A stretch of DNA of 23,260 nucleotides from Plantago elongata. Lineage: Eukaryota; Streptophyta; Magnoliopsida; Lamiales; Plantaginaceae. Each line of letters opens with the position of its first letter. Position 1 is the first letter of the stretch. The stretch lies in NCBI GenBank assembly GCA_036897095.1, contig JAYMSP010002616.1:1-23260 (forward strand), given 5' to 3'. Below are positions 1 to 10,886 of the stretch, in pieces. A program made the position numbers and the translations under genes. A model generated the notes under the pieces. The model had not been told where the DNA came from. It saw only the letters and a list, made by a program, of their open reading frames with translations, and made no database searches.

Positions 1-1300
1 GCAGAATTCTATGTTCATATTGTTAATACTTCAACATCAATTGATATTTATATGGGATACATATATAACTAAATTTTTAATAATTGAATAGCTTAATAAC
101 ATGAGACATGTTGATATTAATTATCTTAAAATCTAAAATGCGAAAAAAAATCGACTTTGTTAGTTGAAACCTATTGTCAAGAACTTAGCATTTTTTTCCC
201 AACAGTTTCACATGTATCTCTTCTCTTGTATATCTTGTACAATTCTCCTATGTGAGTGTGTTCTCATTTTTTTCTTTTTTGAAACAACAAAGCTGGCTCG
301 AACCTCCAACCTATTAGTTGAAGATTAAGCATCTTACGAACTGAGTTGCGCTTGTAACTCTTGGTAAATAATTTTGCACATTTACCCTTCCACGTGGACG
401 GAGCAGTACGCTGCACTGGATCACGCAAACTGTGAATCATGTGGTTTGACTCAACATCATATAGTTTTAGATATTTCTCTTTTTCAGGAAGCTCAGAACT
501 CCTATGATAACTGAGTAGAGGAAGTACTTGGCTATGATAGCTTGGAAAATACTCAACGGGAATATGTGATTGAGAACTAAATATTGCAGGAATAAAGAGA
601 TATGATATTTATAAGGTGCCTCATTCATCTATCTTAGTTTATTCTAGGTCTGAGAAAGGTCGAAGCGGATTAATAAGGATTACGTCACCTTTAAATACCA
701 CAATAACTTGATGTATTATGTACTTACTGCATTTATCTTGTTTAGTATTTACACACTTAAATTATGATAAACACGTGCACCTATCACTGAAGGTTTTCTA
801 CTCTCTGAAACTAAGTACATATATCTTCACACATATTTGAGAAACTGTGTTTAACGATAAAAAATTTAAAAGACTATTCACCCCAATATAGTCTTTTACT
901 TTATAATTATCTGGACCAACACACTCCAACTCCATGTGATAGAGCCTATTGTAAAAAATATAAGCATCAAACTTATCTTGATCCATATCAAATAAAATAA
1001 AAAATAACTCGAGAATAATATGTGTACATTAATTTGAGTACACCATTATAGTATAATATTGATGTTAGTCGACTTTATGAAAAATGCGAGTTATAAAGTC
1101 GAAAAGTTTTAGATAAATTTATCTATATATTTTCAAAAATATTTTCCAAATTTTGTAGATTAATTTATATCAGATTTTATAAAAACTACTATATGTAGCC
1201 AACATACAGAACGGGGTACCTACCAAAAACAAAAAGTGAAATATATACTGGCTAAATATGCAACTTATTCCACAAATTCCTGTCATGATGCCATGATATA
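1..1300. other. AT-rich intergenic region, no convincing gene
   Basis: No frame in this stretch has a recognisable domain or a long uninterrupted run. Short open frames such as the minus-strand one at 798-986 have no family resemblance and biased, AT-driven composition. A segment at about 488-617 reads somewhat like a decayed exon and is listed separately. The stretch around 285-365 resembles decayed transposon-like filler, but I cannot name a family. Confidence 0.6.
488..617 (+). pseudogene. possible decayed exon, unknown family
   Basis: After a TTTTCAG acceptor-like site (481-487) the plus strand reads as a glutamate- and glutamine-rich string of about 43 codons. Recognisable stretches are EAQNSYDN and LGYDSLENTQREYVIEN. 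They are interrupted by a TGA and two TAA codons, and the string ends near an AAGGTGCC donor-like site. The amino-acid composition is unlike that of the surrounding AT-rich DNA, which suggests a former exon. I do not recognise the protein family. A chance reading is quite possible. Confidence 0.2.
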
Positions 1301-1301
1301 G

Positions 1302-1395
1302 TTTACGCTTAATAATAAATAGAAATGGGAGTACACAATAAATTAACTTTTACGCTTAATAATAAATAGAAATGGAAGATGACAATAAATTAACT
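1302..1395. repeat. tandem duplication, 2 x 47 bp
   Basis: Two adjacent 47-bp units (1302-1348 and 1349-1395) both begin TTTACGCTTAATAATAAATA and both end AATAAATTAACT. They differ only in a few bases in the middle (GGGAGTACAC against GGAAGATGAC). The high similarity points to a fairly recent local duplication in otherwise decayed sequence. Confidence 0.9.
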
Positions 1396-1474
1396 TGGAC
1401 AACCCTTGTGGTGGTATGTGCTCCCCTCACAAAACCATCTTGGTATGGATAATACAAATCTACTGAACCAACTT

Positions 1475-1985
1475 TATTATAAGAACACTCAATTGATAAT
1501 TTTTGTGTTAAAACGTTAGCGTCACGTTTAACCTGACACAAATTTCATGGAACAAAAATTCTCCATCGAATGTCTCAATTTCTATGAAAAGTGAAACAAA
1601 TGAGTATACATGAAATTTTGTTGATTTAAGAAGTTTAATCTCCAAATAACAATTCATTTCAACTACTACGTGTTACAACTTAAAATTTCAAACAATTTTA
1701 GATATGAATTTAATAGGCAAACCTTTCGTTTTTTAAGCAGTCACATATGATATAACATTGACGTCATGATCCTTAACAACAACACTAAATACGACCCCTT
1801 ATTCGGAATCTACTCAACTGTAGGATATAGTTAGCATTTGAATGAACATGCATGGGGTTTAACACATCAATTTTATATCATATTTTTTGTTATATAAGAA
1901 TGTTCAACTGATAACCGAAGTGCTAAAATATTATCCTCACGTTTAACCTGGAAAAAGACTTCGTTAAACAAAATTCTTGTCCTCC
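1475..1985. repeat. dispersed direct repeat pair, about 95 bp each
   Basis: The segment at about 1475-1565 and the segment at about 1888-1985 share an ordered series of matches. These are ATAAGAA, TCAA(T/C)TGATAA, GTG(T/C)TAAAA, CACGTTTAACCTG, and a following AACAAAA/AACAAAATTCT block. They are in the same orientation and clearly diverged. Together they look like two fragments of one old repeat family. Confidence 0.55.
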
Positions 1986-2039
1986 ACCAAACTTTGTTAA
2001 ACCGTAGAATCAAAACTGATTAATTTCTTTTTAAATAGA

Positions 2040-3085
2040 TGGAGGATTATTAAATATTTAATAAATGCTCATTTCATAAAATTTTATTATTTGTTTTTTA
2101 TTAAATTACATTTTATTTTAGTGAATAAAATAATTTATTTATTAGTAATAATATTATTGATTGTTGTCTATGAATTTGTCTTGTCACGAATTATTAAAAT
2201 ATATCTCAAAACATTTTAAATAATTTTGTAGATAAGTTTATGAGAAAATTTTATTTCTCACTAAAACCTTTTGGCATTGATTTTACACCGAGATCTTTTT
2301 CTTTTTTGAGTCTGCAGTAGAACTTTAGTCAACAGATCAAGTCAACACAGGACTTAGACGGTGTTAACTTGGTCGTTAGTGGAAAATGGTATTTTAGTAA
2401 AAGGTTTAGGTAGCGAGCTCTACATTTTGAATAGTTTATGTTTATGGTGTATATTGAATTTTTTTAAAAGGTCGGTGTGTCGAGTGACACCTTGTGTACA
2501 AATTTGCAGTTTAAAGTACAAATATTCAAGTTCTTCTTTCAATCACAGCACCATGAAATTTGACATTGTAATAACCATATGAGGGAAATCAAGTGAATAG
2601 GAGGAAAAATTAGATAAGGCATGGAGGGAAAACATGTGAAATATGACTTTTTACCCTCACTAACGGAAGTTTTGGACGGTATCCAACCTTTGTGTTAGTG
2701 CACATTTTTTGTAACGTTCTAGTGCAGACTCTAGGAAAAAAAAAGATCCCGGTATAAAATCAAAGTGAGCCAAAAGGCTGTAATGTATTATAAAATTTTC
2801 TCTAAATTTATATGATAATCAATAAAAACTTTATATAATGTCAATGAATAAAATATAATATAAAATAAAATTAATTCCAAAAAATTTCACGTATGATTGA
2901 ATTACTTTAATAAATACTCTATTTTAAAATTTTCATTATTTCATTTTATCTTATGTAATAAATTTATATTTTATTTTAATTTATAAAATAATTTATTTAA
3001 TTAATTATAGTATTCAAGATTGGTGTCTATAAATGGATTCGTCTTGTCAAGATGAATTCGATATGTGTTCAAAACATTTATAAAT
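2040..3085. repeat. diverged direct repeats flanking a TIR element
   Basis: Sequence at about 2040-2230 is repeated at about 2893-3085 in the same orientation. Shared landmarks are TTTAATAAAT, CATTTTATTTTA, AAAATAATTTATTTA, TTG(T/G)TGTCTAT, TCGTCTTGTCA-like, and CAAAACATTT. The repeats lie on either side of the inverted-repeat element at 2241-2803. They may be the outer part of a larger composite repeat, or an older element into which the TIR element inserted. Confidence 0.5.
2241..2803. mobile_element. non-autonomous TIR transposon (MITE-like)
   Basis: The two ends are long imperfect inverted repeats, left about 2241-2327 and right about 2712-2803. The complement of the right arm reproduces, in order, GAGAAAATTTTAT, CCTTTTGGC, TTGATTTTA, the GATCTTTTT tract, GAGTCTGCA and TAGAAC from the left arm. 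The interior of about 380 bp codes for nothing recognisable; a 73-codon open frame at 2361-2582 has no domain. Long terminal repeats of about 85 bp would suit a Mutator-like or other TIR family. I cannot fix the exact ends or a target-site duplication, so the superfamily is open. Confidence 0.65.
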
Positions 3086-3089
3086 GAAG

Positions 3090-3434
3090 GCATATTACAT
3101 TTATTAAAAACTATATATATAGTCAACATACCAAATATAACAAAAAAATATATAATGCAGTAGATATCGAATGGACCGAAATGCCCTTACTTATTATTTT
3201 TTATTTTAGATTATATTATGAACAGACCAAAATACCCTCTACTACTTTTTTAACTAATTAAAATTGAATAATTTACCACGTGATATGATAAATAGATTAA
3301 TAAAAAAGCTCGAAAACTCTTTTATTCATAGATATATAGATTAGCTCTATAAAATTTAAACTTTCAATAAGTTATTACATATTTTCGGAAGAATTTTAAT
3401 GAGATCTAGCCTGGACATATTATATATCATTGAT
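3090..3434. other. AT-rich non-coding stretch
   Basis: I see no gene here. A block around 3100-3140 (TAAAAACTA, GTCAACATACC) resembles one at about 1185-1210, so this is probably more of the old dispersed repeat seen upstream. Confidence 0.5.
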
Positions 3435-5151
3435 AATTAAGAACAAACATTAATATGAAGTAGATTGAAGAAAAAGTCATAATGTGAAACTGGAACTAGT
3501 AGTAAGACAAATTAAATGTTGGCATTGACTAATATCACCATGTCCATGTGCTATCACCGTGTCAATGTGCTAAGAATGTGTAAATCTATCCATTGACTGT
3601 GACTTTAGTAACCGAAGATATTATACTATGAAAGTAGGTAAGATATGCTATTTTTATAAATATTAATATTAATATTAGTGCAACCGTGCAGGTAACAAAG
3701 TATGAAATAAACAAAACAACAAGTAAATAATTTTAGCAGATATATAAATGTATACATGTCGAAACCTCTCAACAAATATCCACTAAAATAAGAATAAATG
3801 TACAAAAATATTCAAGTGATCTTGAATCACAAAACACTAGTCAGGATAGAAAAATTATATTTTCAACCTATCTATCTAGAAAACCTAACTAGAAAATTTC
3901 AAAAATTACTACGTGAAGAGTCCACAAAATCTCAACTACCAAGAGTCATTTGCTTCTTGTTCACTCCAAGAACCTATTCATCTTGATATCTTGTTGAGAT
4001 ACGATTTATTTGGTGTCTCTCTCGATACAAAGACTCCTATAAAATACAAAGAATAAATACACGTTGAAATAGGTAAGTGTTAGTGAAGAATGGTAATTAA
4101 ACAATGAAGTCCGTAATCCTGCAAAGTGCAATATGCTGAAAAGATAATGTTACATTAACAGTTGGTGCAACAGTTCATACAACATCCTGCACTTTCACAA
4201 TACATACAAAAATTCATCTATGTACATCTTTCATCACGCTAAATTAATAATATATACCTTTCATTCTGAACTTTTTTCATATTAAATTTTGAGTTAAAGG
4301 GCCTTACTTTTAGGCAATGTATGCTAAGTGACCTTTCTCAGTGCCATTTCATGTAGAGTACAACATAAGAAATTTACATTATATATGATCAAAAATGTTA
4401 GTGTTTGATATTGAATCATATGATGCCTGATTAGCCTGAAATCGACACGACACCCACATGTCGATAATTCAAAGATCTACAAAAGTGTTATTGACATTAC
4501 TGTCCAATCTGGCGCGGTCTGCCGAGTTAGATCAGTTGCTCTTTCTTTTCTAGCATGAAGCACATTGCGCTTGACTTGCACTTTGTCCATAACTTGACGT
4601 AAAATGGTCTTATTTATGTTTCTTATATTAATACTTTGGATCCTCGAGCTTGTTTTGAGACTTTGCACTCCAAAATTCCGTATGAAACGTCCATTTTATG
4701 GTGGCGTATTTAAGAAATTAATTAATTATGGAATTGAACATTATATTCTTTAGTTAAAGATACTTCATCCGTTTTAATTAATTATACTCTTTTATACTTT
4801 ATTTACACTATTTCTTCTACTTTATTTATTTTATTCTGAAATACGTACGAGACCAACAAAAAAATTAGTTTGGAACAAAGAAGGAATATTTGTTTATATT
4901 AAGTCATATGTCAAACAAATAATTCAAATCACTTGACAAATTCAATCTTTTCAATACTAACCACTCCACCTCAATTGATTTAACTTAACCAGAAACATAC
5001 AATTAGCACCAAGTACCAACAAGAAGCAAATATTACAATGATGCAGAGTTACAAGAAACATTTAAATTAATTAACGGAAATAGATAAGAGTACGCCAAAT
5101 CAATAAGGATTTGATTACATAGAAATGTTCGACCAGAAACAACATCTAGAC

Positions 5152-5451
5152 CTAGTACTGATACGGGTGGGGTGGAGGTGGTGGTACATGCATCGGAGGA
5201 AATTGTGGCGGTGCATTTTCGTTAATTGTTGGTGGTGGTGGTGGTGGTCGTCGTGGTGGTGGCATTGGAGATGGCCAAACTGATGGACCACGGCGCGGTG
5301 ATGGCGGTGGTTGCCTTATCCTACGATGCTGCACAAAATTTATCGTACCAGGGTTTTGCGCAGAAATAATAACCACTTGGTGCGACAACGATGATGTCAA
5401 CACTGCAAGGAAGAAGAGAAACGAGTAGTGTAATCCTAATTTCATTGACAT
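5152..5451 (-). CDS. small secreted proline-rich peptide (99 aa), intact copy
   Basis: The product starts with an N-terminal signal peptide. There is a hydrophobic core YSFLFFLAVL at about residues 9-18, and cleavage is likely after ISA at about residue 31, so the protein should enter the secretory pathway. The mature part begins QNPGTINFVQHRR, then has a basic IRQPPPSPRR stretch, and the rest is about half proline (PPPRRPPPPPP, HVPPPPPHPYQY). There is no cysteine motif, and no extensin SPPPP-tyrosine array is regular enough to call it an extensin. A cell-wall protein or a precursor of a signalling peptide are both possible; I do not recognise the family. The first ATG is chosen because it is conserved in the paralogue at 19821-20063 and lies about 75 bp downstream of a conserved TATA box. 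Conservation extends beyond the stop into the 3' flank. Confidence 0.75.
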   Translation of the reverse strand: MSMKLGLHYSFLFFLAVLTSSLSHQVVIISAQNPGTINFVQHRRIRQPPPSPRRGPSVWPSPMPPPRRPPPPPPTINENAPPQFPPMHVPPPPPHPYQY

Positions 5452-5526
5452 GCTGCAAAGTTATCGCTACAATGATAGTTTTTCGATCTCAAGTACTTTT
5501 TTTTGATTGACTAACTATATTACACT

Positions 5527-5538
5527 ATATATAGCCAG
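5527..5538 (-). promoter_or_regulatory. TATA box of the peptide gene
   Basis: The minus strand reads GGCTATATATAG here, about 75-85 bp upstream of the ATG at 5451. The same box, with the same neighbours (TTACACT nearby and GGTTTTTCGATCTC closer to the ATG), is found upstream of the second copy. Conservation in both copies supports a core promoter. Confidence 0.6.
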
Positions 5539-5559
5539 AGCCTAGGTAAGCCTAGTTGA

Positions 5560-6820
5560 TTAAATATATATATATATATTCTTAGATTACATATTATATT
5601 CCTTAAATATATTCTCCTTTAAATTCATATCCAGATTGGTTTAACTTATAGATAAATCTAATTTTAATTTTTTACAAAGGTAAAATTTGATATTTACAGT
5701 AAACTTCAAAATTCAACGGAGCTTCTGATGAAGAAGGATGTTTGCATTAATAATGAAAAATGTCATTACTTTCTTTGAATTTTACTTTTCGTTAATGTCT
5801 TTAATCCTTTTTCTTTCATATATTTTTCATTTTCTTTATTCCTCCTTTATTCAATTTATTGCAAATCAAGTCCTTAATCTTAATCTAATTATTCAAAGCT
5901 CACCACATTTTCTCTGGAAAAAAAACCAATCATTTCCTTAAACTTTTATTCCCATCATTACATCAATCAAAATTCATAATTGTCATGATTAAATCTCGAT
6001 CACCCTCCCACCCATCCAAATCGAACTCCAATCCGGAGCTTTTTTAATTTGGAGCTGAAAGAACAGCTCCGGCAAGCTGCAAAGAGATGTTTGAGCTACA
6101 ATTTCACCTCCATGATGCAATTCAACTCCATTGGAGCATGTGAGGGTTGAGGGAAGGAAGAAGATGGAGGAGGGGAAGAAGAAGAAGTGATGGTGGTTTT
6201 TCCATTTCCATTTCTATTCTTTTTCATATATGAAAATTGAAATTTAATTTATAAATTTTATTTTCTTCACGCTTAGTGAGAGAATGTTGAGGTTGGCATG
6301 TTGGTCAATAAAATTGAATTTAGGGGCATCTTGTCAATTTAAGGATGATTTTGTAATTGGACCAAAGTTGACCCGTACAATAAAGTAATTCGTCCGAAAC
6401 TCTTAACACATTATTGAGGCTTGTAGTCATAGTCATCTGTCATGTTGAAGCATTCTTATTGGTAAATTATTATTTTTTCAAGTGTATTTTAATTGATCAG
6501 TAGATACTCAGCTCATATGATTGTTCTATCATCCTTGCATATACAATAACATATTAACATTTATTTCATTAATTGATGGAATAGACAAGAAAGTCAATAA
6601 ACAAAAATGTCATCATTGTTTTGACTAAATGTAATAAAATTGGCTTAGTACAAGTACCCATTCCAGATGTATATGGCATGATGTTAATTACCTGTCCAAG
6701 TAAAAGTATCCTTTCCAGGTGTTAAAAACATGAGTAACTTAATTACTTAAATACTTGACTTGGACCATGTGCCCCTTAATTAATCGTGATCTTTAACTTG
6801 AAATTGAATGATCTACATTT
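5560..6820. other. non-coding region with a GAGCTCC-type repeat
   Basis: There is no convincing gene; the plus-strand open frame at 5738-5941 is an AT-rich run of F, L, I and S without a domain. At 5564-5580 there is a short TA microsatellite. About 6025-6190 is a GAGCTCC- and CAATTCAACTCCATTGGAG-rich segment followed by a GGAAGGAAGAAG purine tract. It resembles 20900-21240 in the same orientation and so is either a dispersed repeat or part of the duplication. The last 200 bp contain two similar blocks with CATTCCAGATGT and CTTTCCAGGTGT. Confidence 0.55.
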
Positions 6821-7297
6821 TGTTAAAGTGAATCGTTAAAGAAGATACATCACCACATGAACATAGAAGTGAAGAAGAACTAGAAAAGAATGTCATGGTG
6901 CTTCAATTTGGAACCATCCCTATATCAATCCATCCTAATCCATCAAGTGAGTTATTGAAATACATAAGTGAGACACAACAGATCACAACTCCATACCGGG
7001 AAATTCAAATCGATTTTGTTCTATTGTAACTGTAACTACAATACAAATGTTTTAAATGGATGCAGGAGGAAGAAAGTGATATCACAAGCATACCTTCTCT
7101 TTGCCTTGATCCTCTAGATTAGTTTGGTGCTTCTGTTTCTATTTATGGAATGTCTTGACTCTCATTTTCTTAGTTTGATGTATAGTAGTAGCATTTTTCC
7201 TCTATAAATATCCAGCTTTGGGTTGTAGGTTTGTAAGCAAGTTTGCAAGTTTCATATTCAATACAACAAGTGTTTGCAATGATTTCTGGTTTTATTA
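6821..7297 (+). repeat. probable 5' LTR of copia element A
   Basis: The segment ends just before the PBS at 7298 and contains a TATA-like CTATAAATATCC at about 7201-7212, as expected of a promoter-bearing LTR. A TGTTAAAG start at 6821 gives a typical copia LTR length. The right boundary is uncertain: AACA at 7268, TGCA at 7279 or a mutated end at 7297 are all possible. No second LTR remains in the window to compare with. Confidence 0.5.
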
Positions 7298-7310
7298 TGG
7301 CATCAGAGCC
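7298..7310 (+). promoter_or_regulatory. primer-binding site of element A (tRNA-iMet type)
   Basis: The sequence TGGCATCAGAGCC differs at one base from the usual plant copia primer-binding site complementary to the 3' end of initiator methionine tRNA (TGGTATCAGAGC). It sits between the LTR and gag, where minus-strand DNA synthesis is primed. Confidence 0.8.
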
Positions 7311-7393
7311 AGGTTACATAACCTGAGCTTCCTAAGTTTGCCTTTCTATTTCTGCTCTTATTTTTTCTCTCTTAGCTATTCTGTTTTGCTTCA

Positions 7394-8659
7394 ATGGCTA
7401 CTATTGATAATGTTGGAAAAGAGAAGGATATTGCTCCTAATAGCAACAATCCTGATCATGAAGATCCATACAACAATCATTACTACTTGCACCATACTGA
7501 TAACACCACTTCGGGTGCAGTAACTCATCTGCTTGATGGTACTAATTACCATACTTGGCATAAAGAGTTTCTAATCAATCTCACTCTCAAAAACAAAGTC
7601 AGCTTCATCGACGGAACTATTACTCAACCTATCACAGATGACACTGATCTTCGTGCTTGGATTAAATGTAACACACTTGTTATTTTCTGGATGATTCACT
7701 CAGTGATTCATGAGATCAAAAGCACAATACTCTATGCTGAAACAGCAAGAGAAGCTTGGAATATCTTAAAAATTAGATACTCACAACCCAATGAGGTTAG
7801 AACTTTTCAACTAGAAATGGAGTTAAACTCTATTGTTCAAGGTACCAGCTATGTCACAAATTATTACACTAAGTTGACTAGGATTTGGCAAGAAATCAAC
7901 AGCTATCAGCCACTCCCATTATGTCCAACTTGTAATAACTGTAAGTGTAAAAGCACTGAGAAATTGTACAAGATATAAGAGGCTAGAAAGGTTTACAAAT
8001 TTCTCATGCATCTCAATGATTCTTATGAACTAGTCAGGGGTACTGTCATACTCATAGATCCTCTTCCAAGGGTTGATGTTGTGTACTCACTTGTACTAAA
8101 GGAAGAAAAATAGAAACAAACTAGATCTTGCAGCATCTCTAGCATTGTCATAGGTCAGGCTAACCATGATGCTTCTATCATGAATGTTAGCAACAAGAGA
8201 AAGGAGAAAATGTACTGTCCTAATTGCAAAATGAGCAATCACAATCTTGAAAATTGCTTCCAGCTTCATGGCTTTCCAGACGGGTATAAAAGGCCCAACA
8301 TTGAAACAAACACAAGGGGTGGTTTCAATGCAAGAGGTGGTTCCAGGAGAGGAAGAAGCAACTTCAAAGGTGGTAGAACTCATGGAGGAAGAGGTGGATA
8401 CAATCCATACTTCACTCAAAATGGTCAAGGATCATCTGCTGACTTCTCAGCTAATGAGGTTCAACACTCTCTCTCAAATGAACAAATGCATCAGCTGCAA
8501 CAATACTTGAATAATAACAACACATATAAGAAGGAAGTCAAGGCACATGTTGCTGCTATTCAAGATCCTACTAGAAACTTTCCTTCTTCTTTAGGTCTAA
8601 TTTTCACAAACTCAAAAGAGCCCTGGATTTTAGATTCAGGAGCATCTCATCATGTTATA
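7394..8659 (+). pseudogene. element A gag and start of protease (degenerate)
   Basis: The reading frame starts at ATG 7394. It has the copia gag core (LLDGTNYHTWHKEF, FIDGTITQP, AREAWNILKIRYSQ), then a CX2CX4HX4C zinc knuckle (CPNCKMSNHNLENC) that binds RNA. A glycine- and arginine-rich RGG-like stretch and the protease active-site motif WILDSGASHH follow. In-frame stops TAA (7976) and TAG (8111) interrupt it. The frame ends at 8659, where element B is inserted directly after the protease motif. The last five bases, TTATA, are the target-site copy. Confidence 0.85.
8655..8659. repeat. target-site duplication of element B, left copy
   Basis: TTATA directly precedes the left LTR. The identical TTATA follows the right LTR at 14030-14034. 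A 5-bp duplication is the signature of copia integrase. Confidence 0.95.
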
Positions 8660-9018
8660 TGTAGATTTTCATAATCAGAAAGGAAAACTGTATATTGAGA
8701 ATATGTTGAGAGATTACAAGATGAATCGATCATTACAGGAGAAGAAAGAAAGCAGTGTTATATACTCTGCTGAAACAACTTAACTAATTAACTGCTGTTT
8801 AGATTAATTAACTGTACTATCTTTTATTCACAGTGTACAAGTCGTAAATCTGTTTAAGTAATAAACGTAACAAGTGAAACAACGTTTTTTCTGTTTATTT
8901 CTTCAGCAGTCTGTTTTCTTCTGTTTCAGGTGTATGTTTCTTTTCTGTTTCTCTTCTCTTGTTTAGCAATCTTTCTTCATTCCATCTTCACTTCTTCAGC
9001 TTGTTTTATATCTTTACA
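8660..9018 (-). repeat. 3' LTR of element B
   Basis: The 359-bp sequence is nearly identical to 13671-14029, with about 13 substitutions and no indel. It ends in TG/CA dinucleotides on both sides. The pol reading frame runs through its inner edge and stops at a TAA at 9006-9008 inside this LTR. Confidence 0.97.
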
Positions 9019-10886
9019 TCCCCCTCAAGATGATAGTGGATATTTACCAATCCTAACTTGGAGTAAAAGTGTTTAAACAACTAAGTAGGAAGAGGCTTTG
9101 TTAAGATATCTGCAATCTGATCCTGATTAGAGATGTGAACAAGTTTTAATGTTCCATCTGCTACCTTATTCCTTACCACATGACAATCAATTTCTATATG
9201 TTTTGTCATTTGGTGTTGAACTGGATTGTATGCCAAGTGTTAGGCTGATAAGCTATCAGTATACAAAACTGCAGGCTGAGTATTATCAACACATAAATCT
9301 TGAAGGAGATACTTTATCCACTACATCTCACAAGTTGTTGTTTCTGCAGCTCTGTACTCAGCTTCAGTGCTTGATCTACTCACTGTGTTTTGTTTCTTGG
9401 ATTTCCAAGATATTAAAGAGTCCCCAAGAAACATATTATAGCCTGAGATACTACACCTATTGTCTTGACATGATGCCCAATCACTATCAGTGAAGCCTTT
9501 GAGCTGCAGTGAACTGTGATTTGAATAAAATATTCCTTGTCCAGGTGATTTCTTTATGTATCTGAGTACATGATGTGCAGCCTCCATGTGTTTATGAGTT
9601 GGACAACTCATAAATTGGCTCAAAGTCTGCAAGGCAAAAGAAAGATCAAGTCTTGTTATTGTCAAATAAAGCATTCCTATAATTCTCCTATAGCTTTGAG
9701 GATCTGAAAGCAGATCACTTTCATCTTTAACCAGCCTAGTTTTAGCATCCAATGGAACCTCTACTGGTTTAGATGCCAAATAACCTGTATCTTTTAATAA
9801 ATCAAGTGCATACTTACTTTGACAGATAGTAATTCATGTTTCATTCCTAGCTACTTCAATGCCTAATATATATCTTAATTCACCTAAACCCTTGATAGTA
9901 AACTTCTGATCAAGATATGTCTTAACTGATTTTATCTCATTCATGTCATTTCCTGCTAAAATAACATTATCCACATAAACAAGAAGTGATGTAAAAGATT
10001 CATTATTTGACTTGATAAACAAAGATATATCTGATGATGACTGTGTATAACCAAATTCAACAAGAGATTGTTGTAACTTAAAATACCACTGTCTGCTTGC
10101 TTGCTTTGCTTGCTTCAAACCATACAAACTCTTTACAAGTTTACAAACCTTGTTACCTGCTTTTGCATAACCAGGTGGAGGTGTCATATACACTTCCTCA
10201 TCAAGATCTCCATGCAAGAAAGTTGTATTTACATCCAATTGATGTAAATACTAACCTTTTACTGCAGCAATTGCTAAAATGCATCTTACTGTTGTTAGCT
10301 TAAGAACTGGAGAAAATGTATCAAAATAATCCAAACCATTTTCTTGTGTATACCCTTTAGCTACAAGCCTAGCTTTATATCTTTCAATAGTACCATCTGC
10401 ATGAAACTTTACCTTATATACCCATTTACAACCTATACAATGTTTATCTTTAGGTAAATCAACTAACTCCCATGTTTTTGTTCTTTCCAAAGCTTCAAGT
10501 TCATTATCCATTGCTTTAACCCATTCAATATTTGTACATGCTTGTTTATAAGTTTTAGGTTCATCTACATTAGTAATAGCAGCAGTAAAATAATAATACT
10601 CAGAAGATAATCTGCTAGCTGATATATATTCATTTATAGGATACCTGACCACCATGGATTTTGCAGCTCCTGCTGTTGTACTATCAACTGAAGGAGGTAA
10701 TTTATAATCATATAGTTTAAGATGAGAAGGAACATGTCTATCTCTTGTTGATCTTCTCAAATTTCCTTCATTAGCTGATATATTCTCTGCTGAAAACTCA
10801 GCATTATCATGTTCTCCACTTACTTGCTGTTGTAACTCATGTAGTTCCTCAACTTCAACATTAACCATATAACTTCCTTGAGACAT
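9006..10886 (-). pseudogene. element B reverse transcriptase and RNase H (degenerate)
   Basis: The frame continues that of the integrase segment after a TAA at 10887. It has the LRRSTR linker, the RT start (EWVKAMDNELEAL, KWVYKVKFHADG, RYKARLVAKGYTQ), the finger/palm motif LDVNTTFLHGDLDEEVYM, and the palm motif YVDN. RNase H motifs FTDSDWAS and SRSSTEAEYRA follow, and the end is QIADILTKPLP...HLEG. RT normally has YVDD, so the second catalytic aspartate is replaced by asparagine. In-frame stops lie at 10251, 9834, 9321, 9240 and 9081; the first sits where such elements normally have Trp. The frame is otherwise unbroken, so decay is by point mutation only. Confidence 0.93.
9019..9030 (-). promoter_or_regulatory. 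polypurine tract of element B
   Basis: On the minus strand CTTGAGGGGGA lies directly against the 3' LTR. This is the typical copia plus-strand primer, and in the protein frame it encodes the usual C-terminal HLEG. Confidence 0.9.

Larger units (their letters stand above)
3435..5545. repeat. segmental duplication, arm 1
   Basis: This arm matches the segment at about 18455-20185 in the same order and orientation. Two blocks align: 3440-3535 with 18461-18560, and about 4260-5545 with about 18893-20185. The second block includes the peptide gene, its 3' flank and its TATA box. Between the blocks this arm has roughly 700 bp (3540-4260) against about 330 bp in the other, and they do not align by eye. 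The arm also has about 90 bp near 4475-4560 that are missing from the other arm. Both arms share a degenerate Stowaway-like terminus (CATCCGTTT near 4770 and 19360), so that insertion predates the duplication. Confidence 0.8.

Noticed and set aside
2361-2582. 73-codon plus-strand open frame
   Set aside because: It lies inside a non-autonomous TIR element and has no recognisable domain or signal.
5738-5941. 67-codon plus-strand open frame rich in F, L, I and S, resembling a membrane peptide
   Set aside because: The composition follows from T-rich DNA, there is no conserved motif, and it is absent from the second duplication arm.
7218-7523. 101-codon plus-strand open frame
   Set aside because: It overlaps the LTR, PBS and gag start of element A in another frame; gag at 7394 has real copia motifs.
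8096-8428. 110-codon minus-strand open frame
   Set aside because: It is antisense to the element A gag zinc knuckle and RGG-like region, a shadow of real coding sequence.
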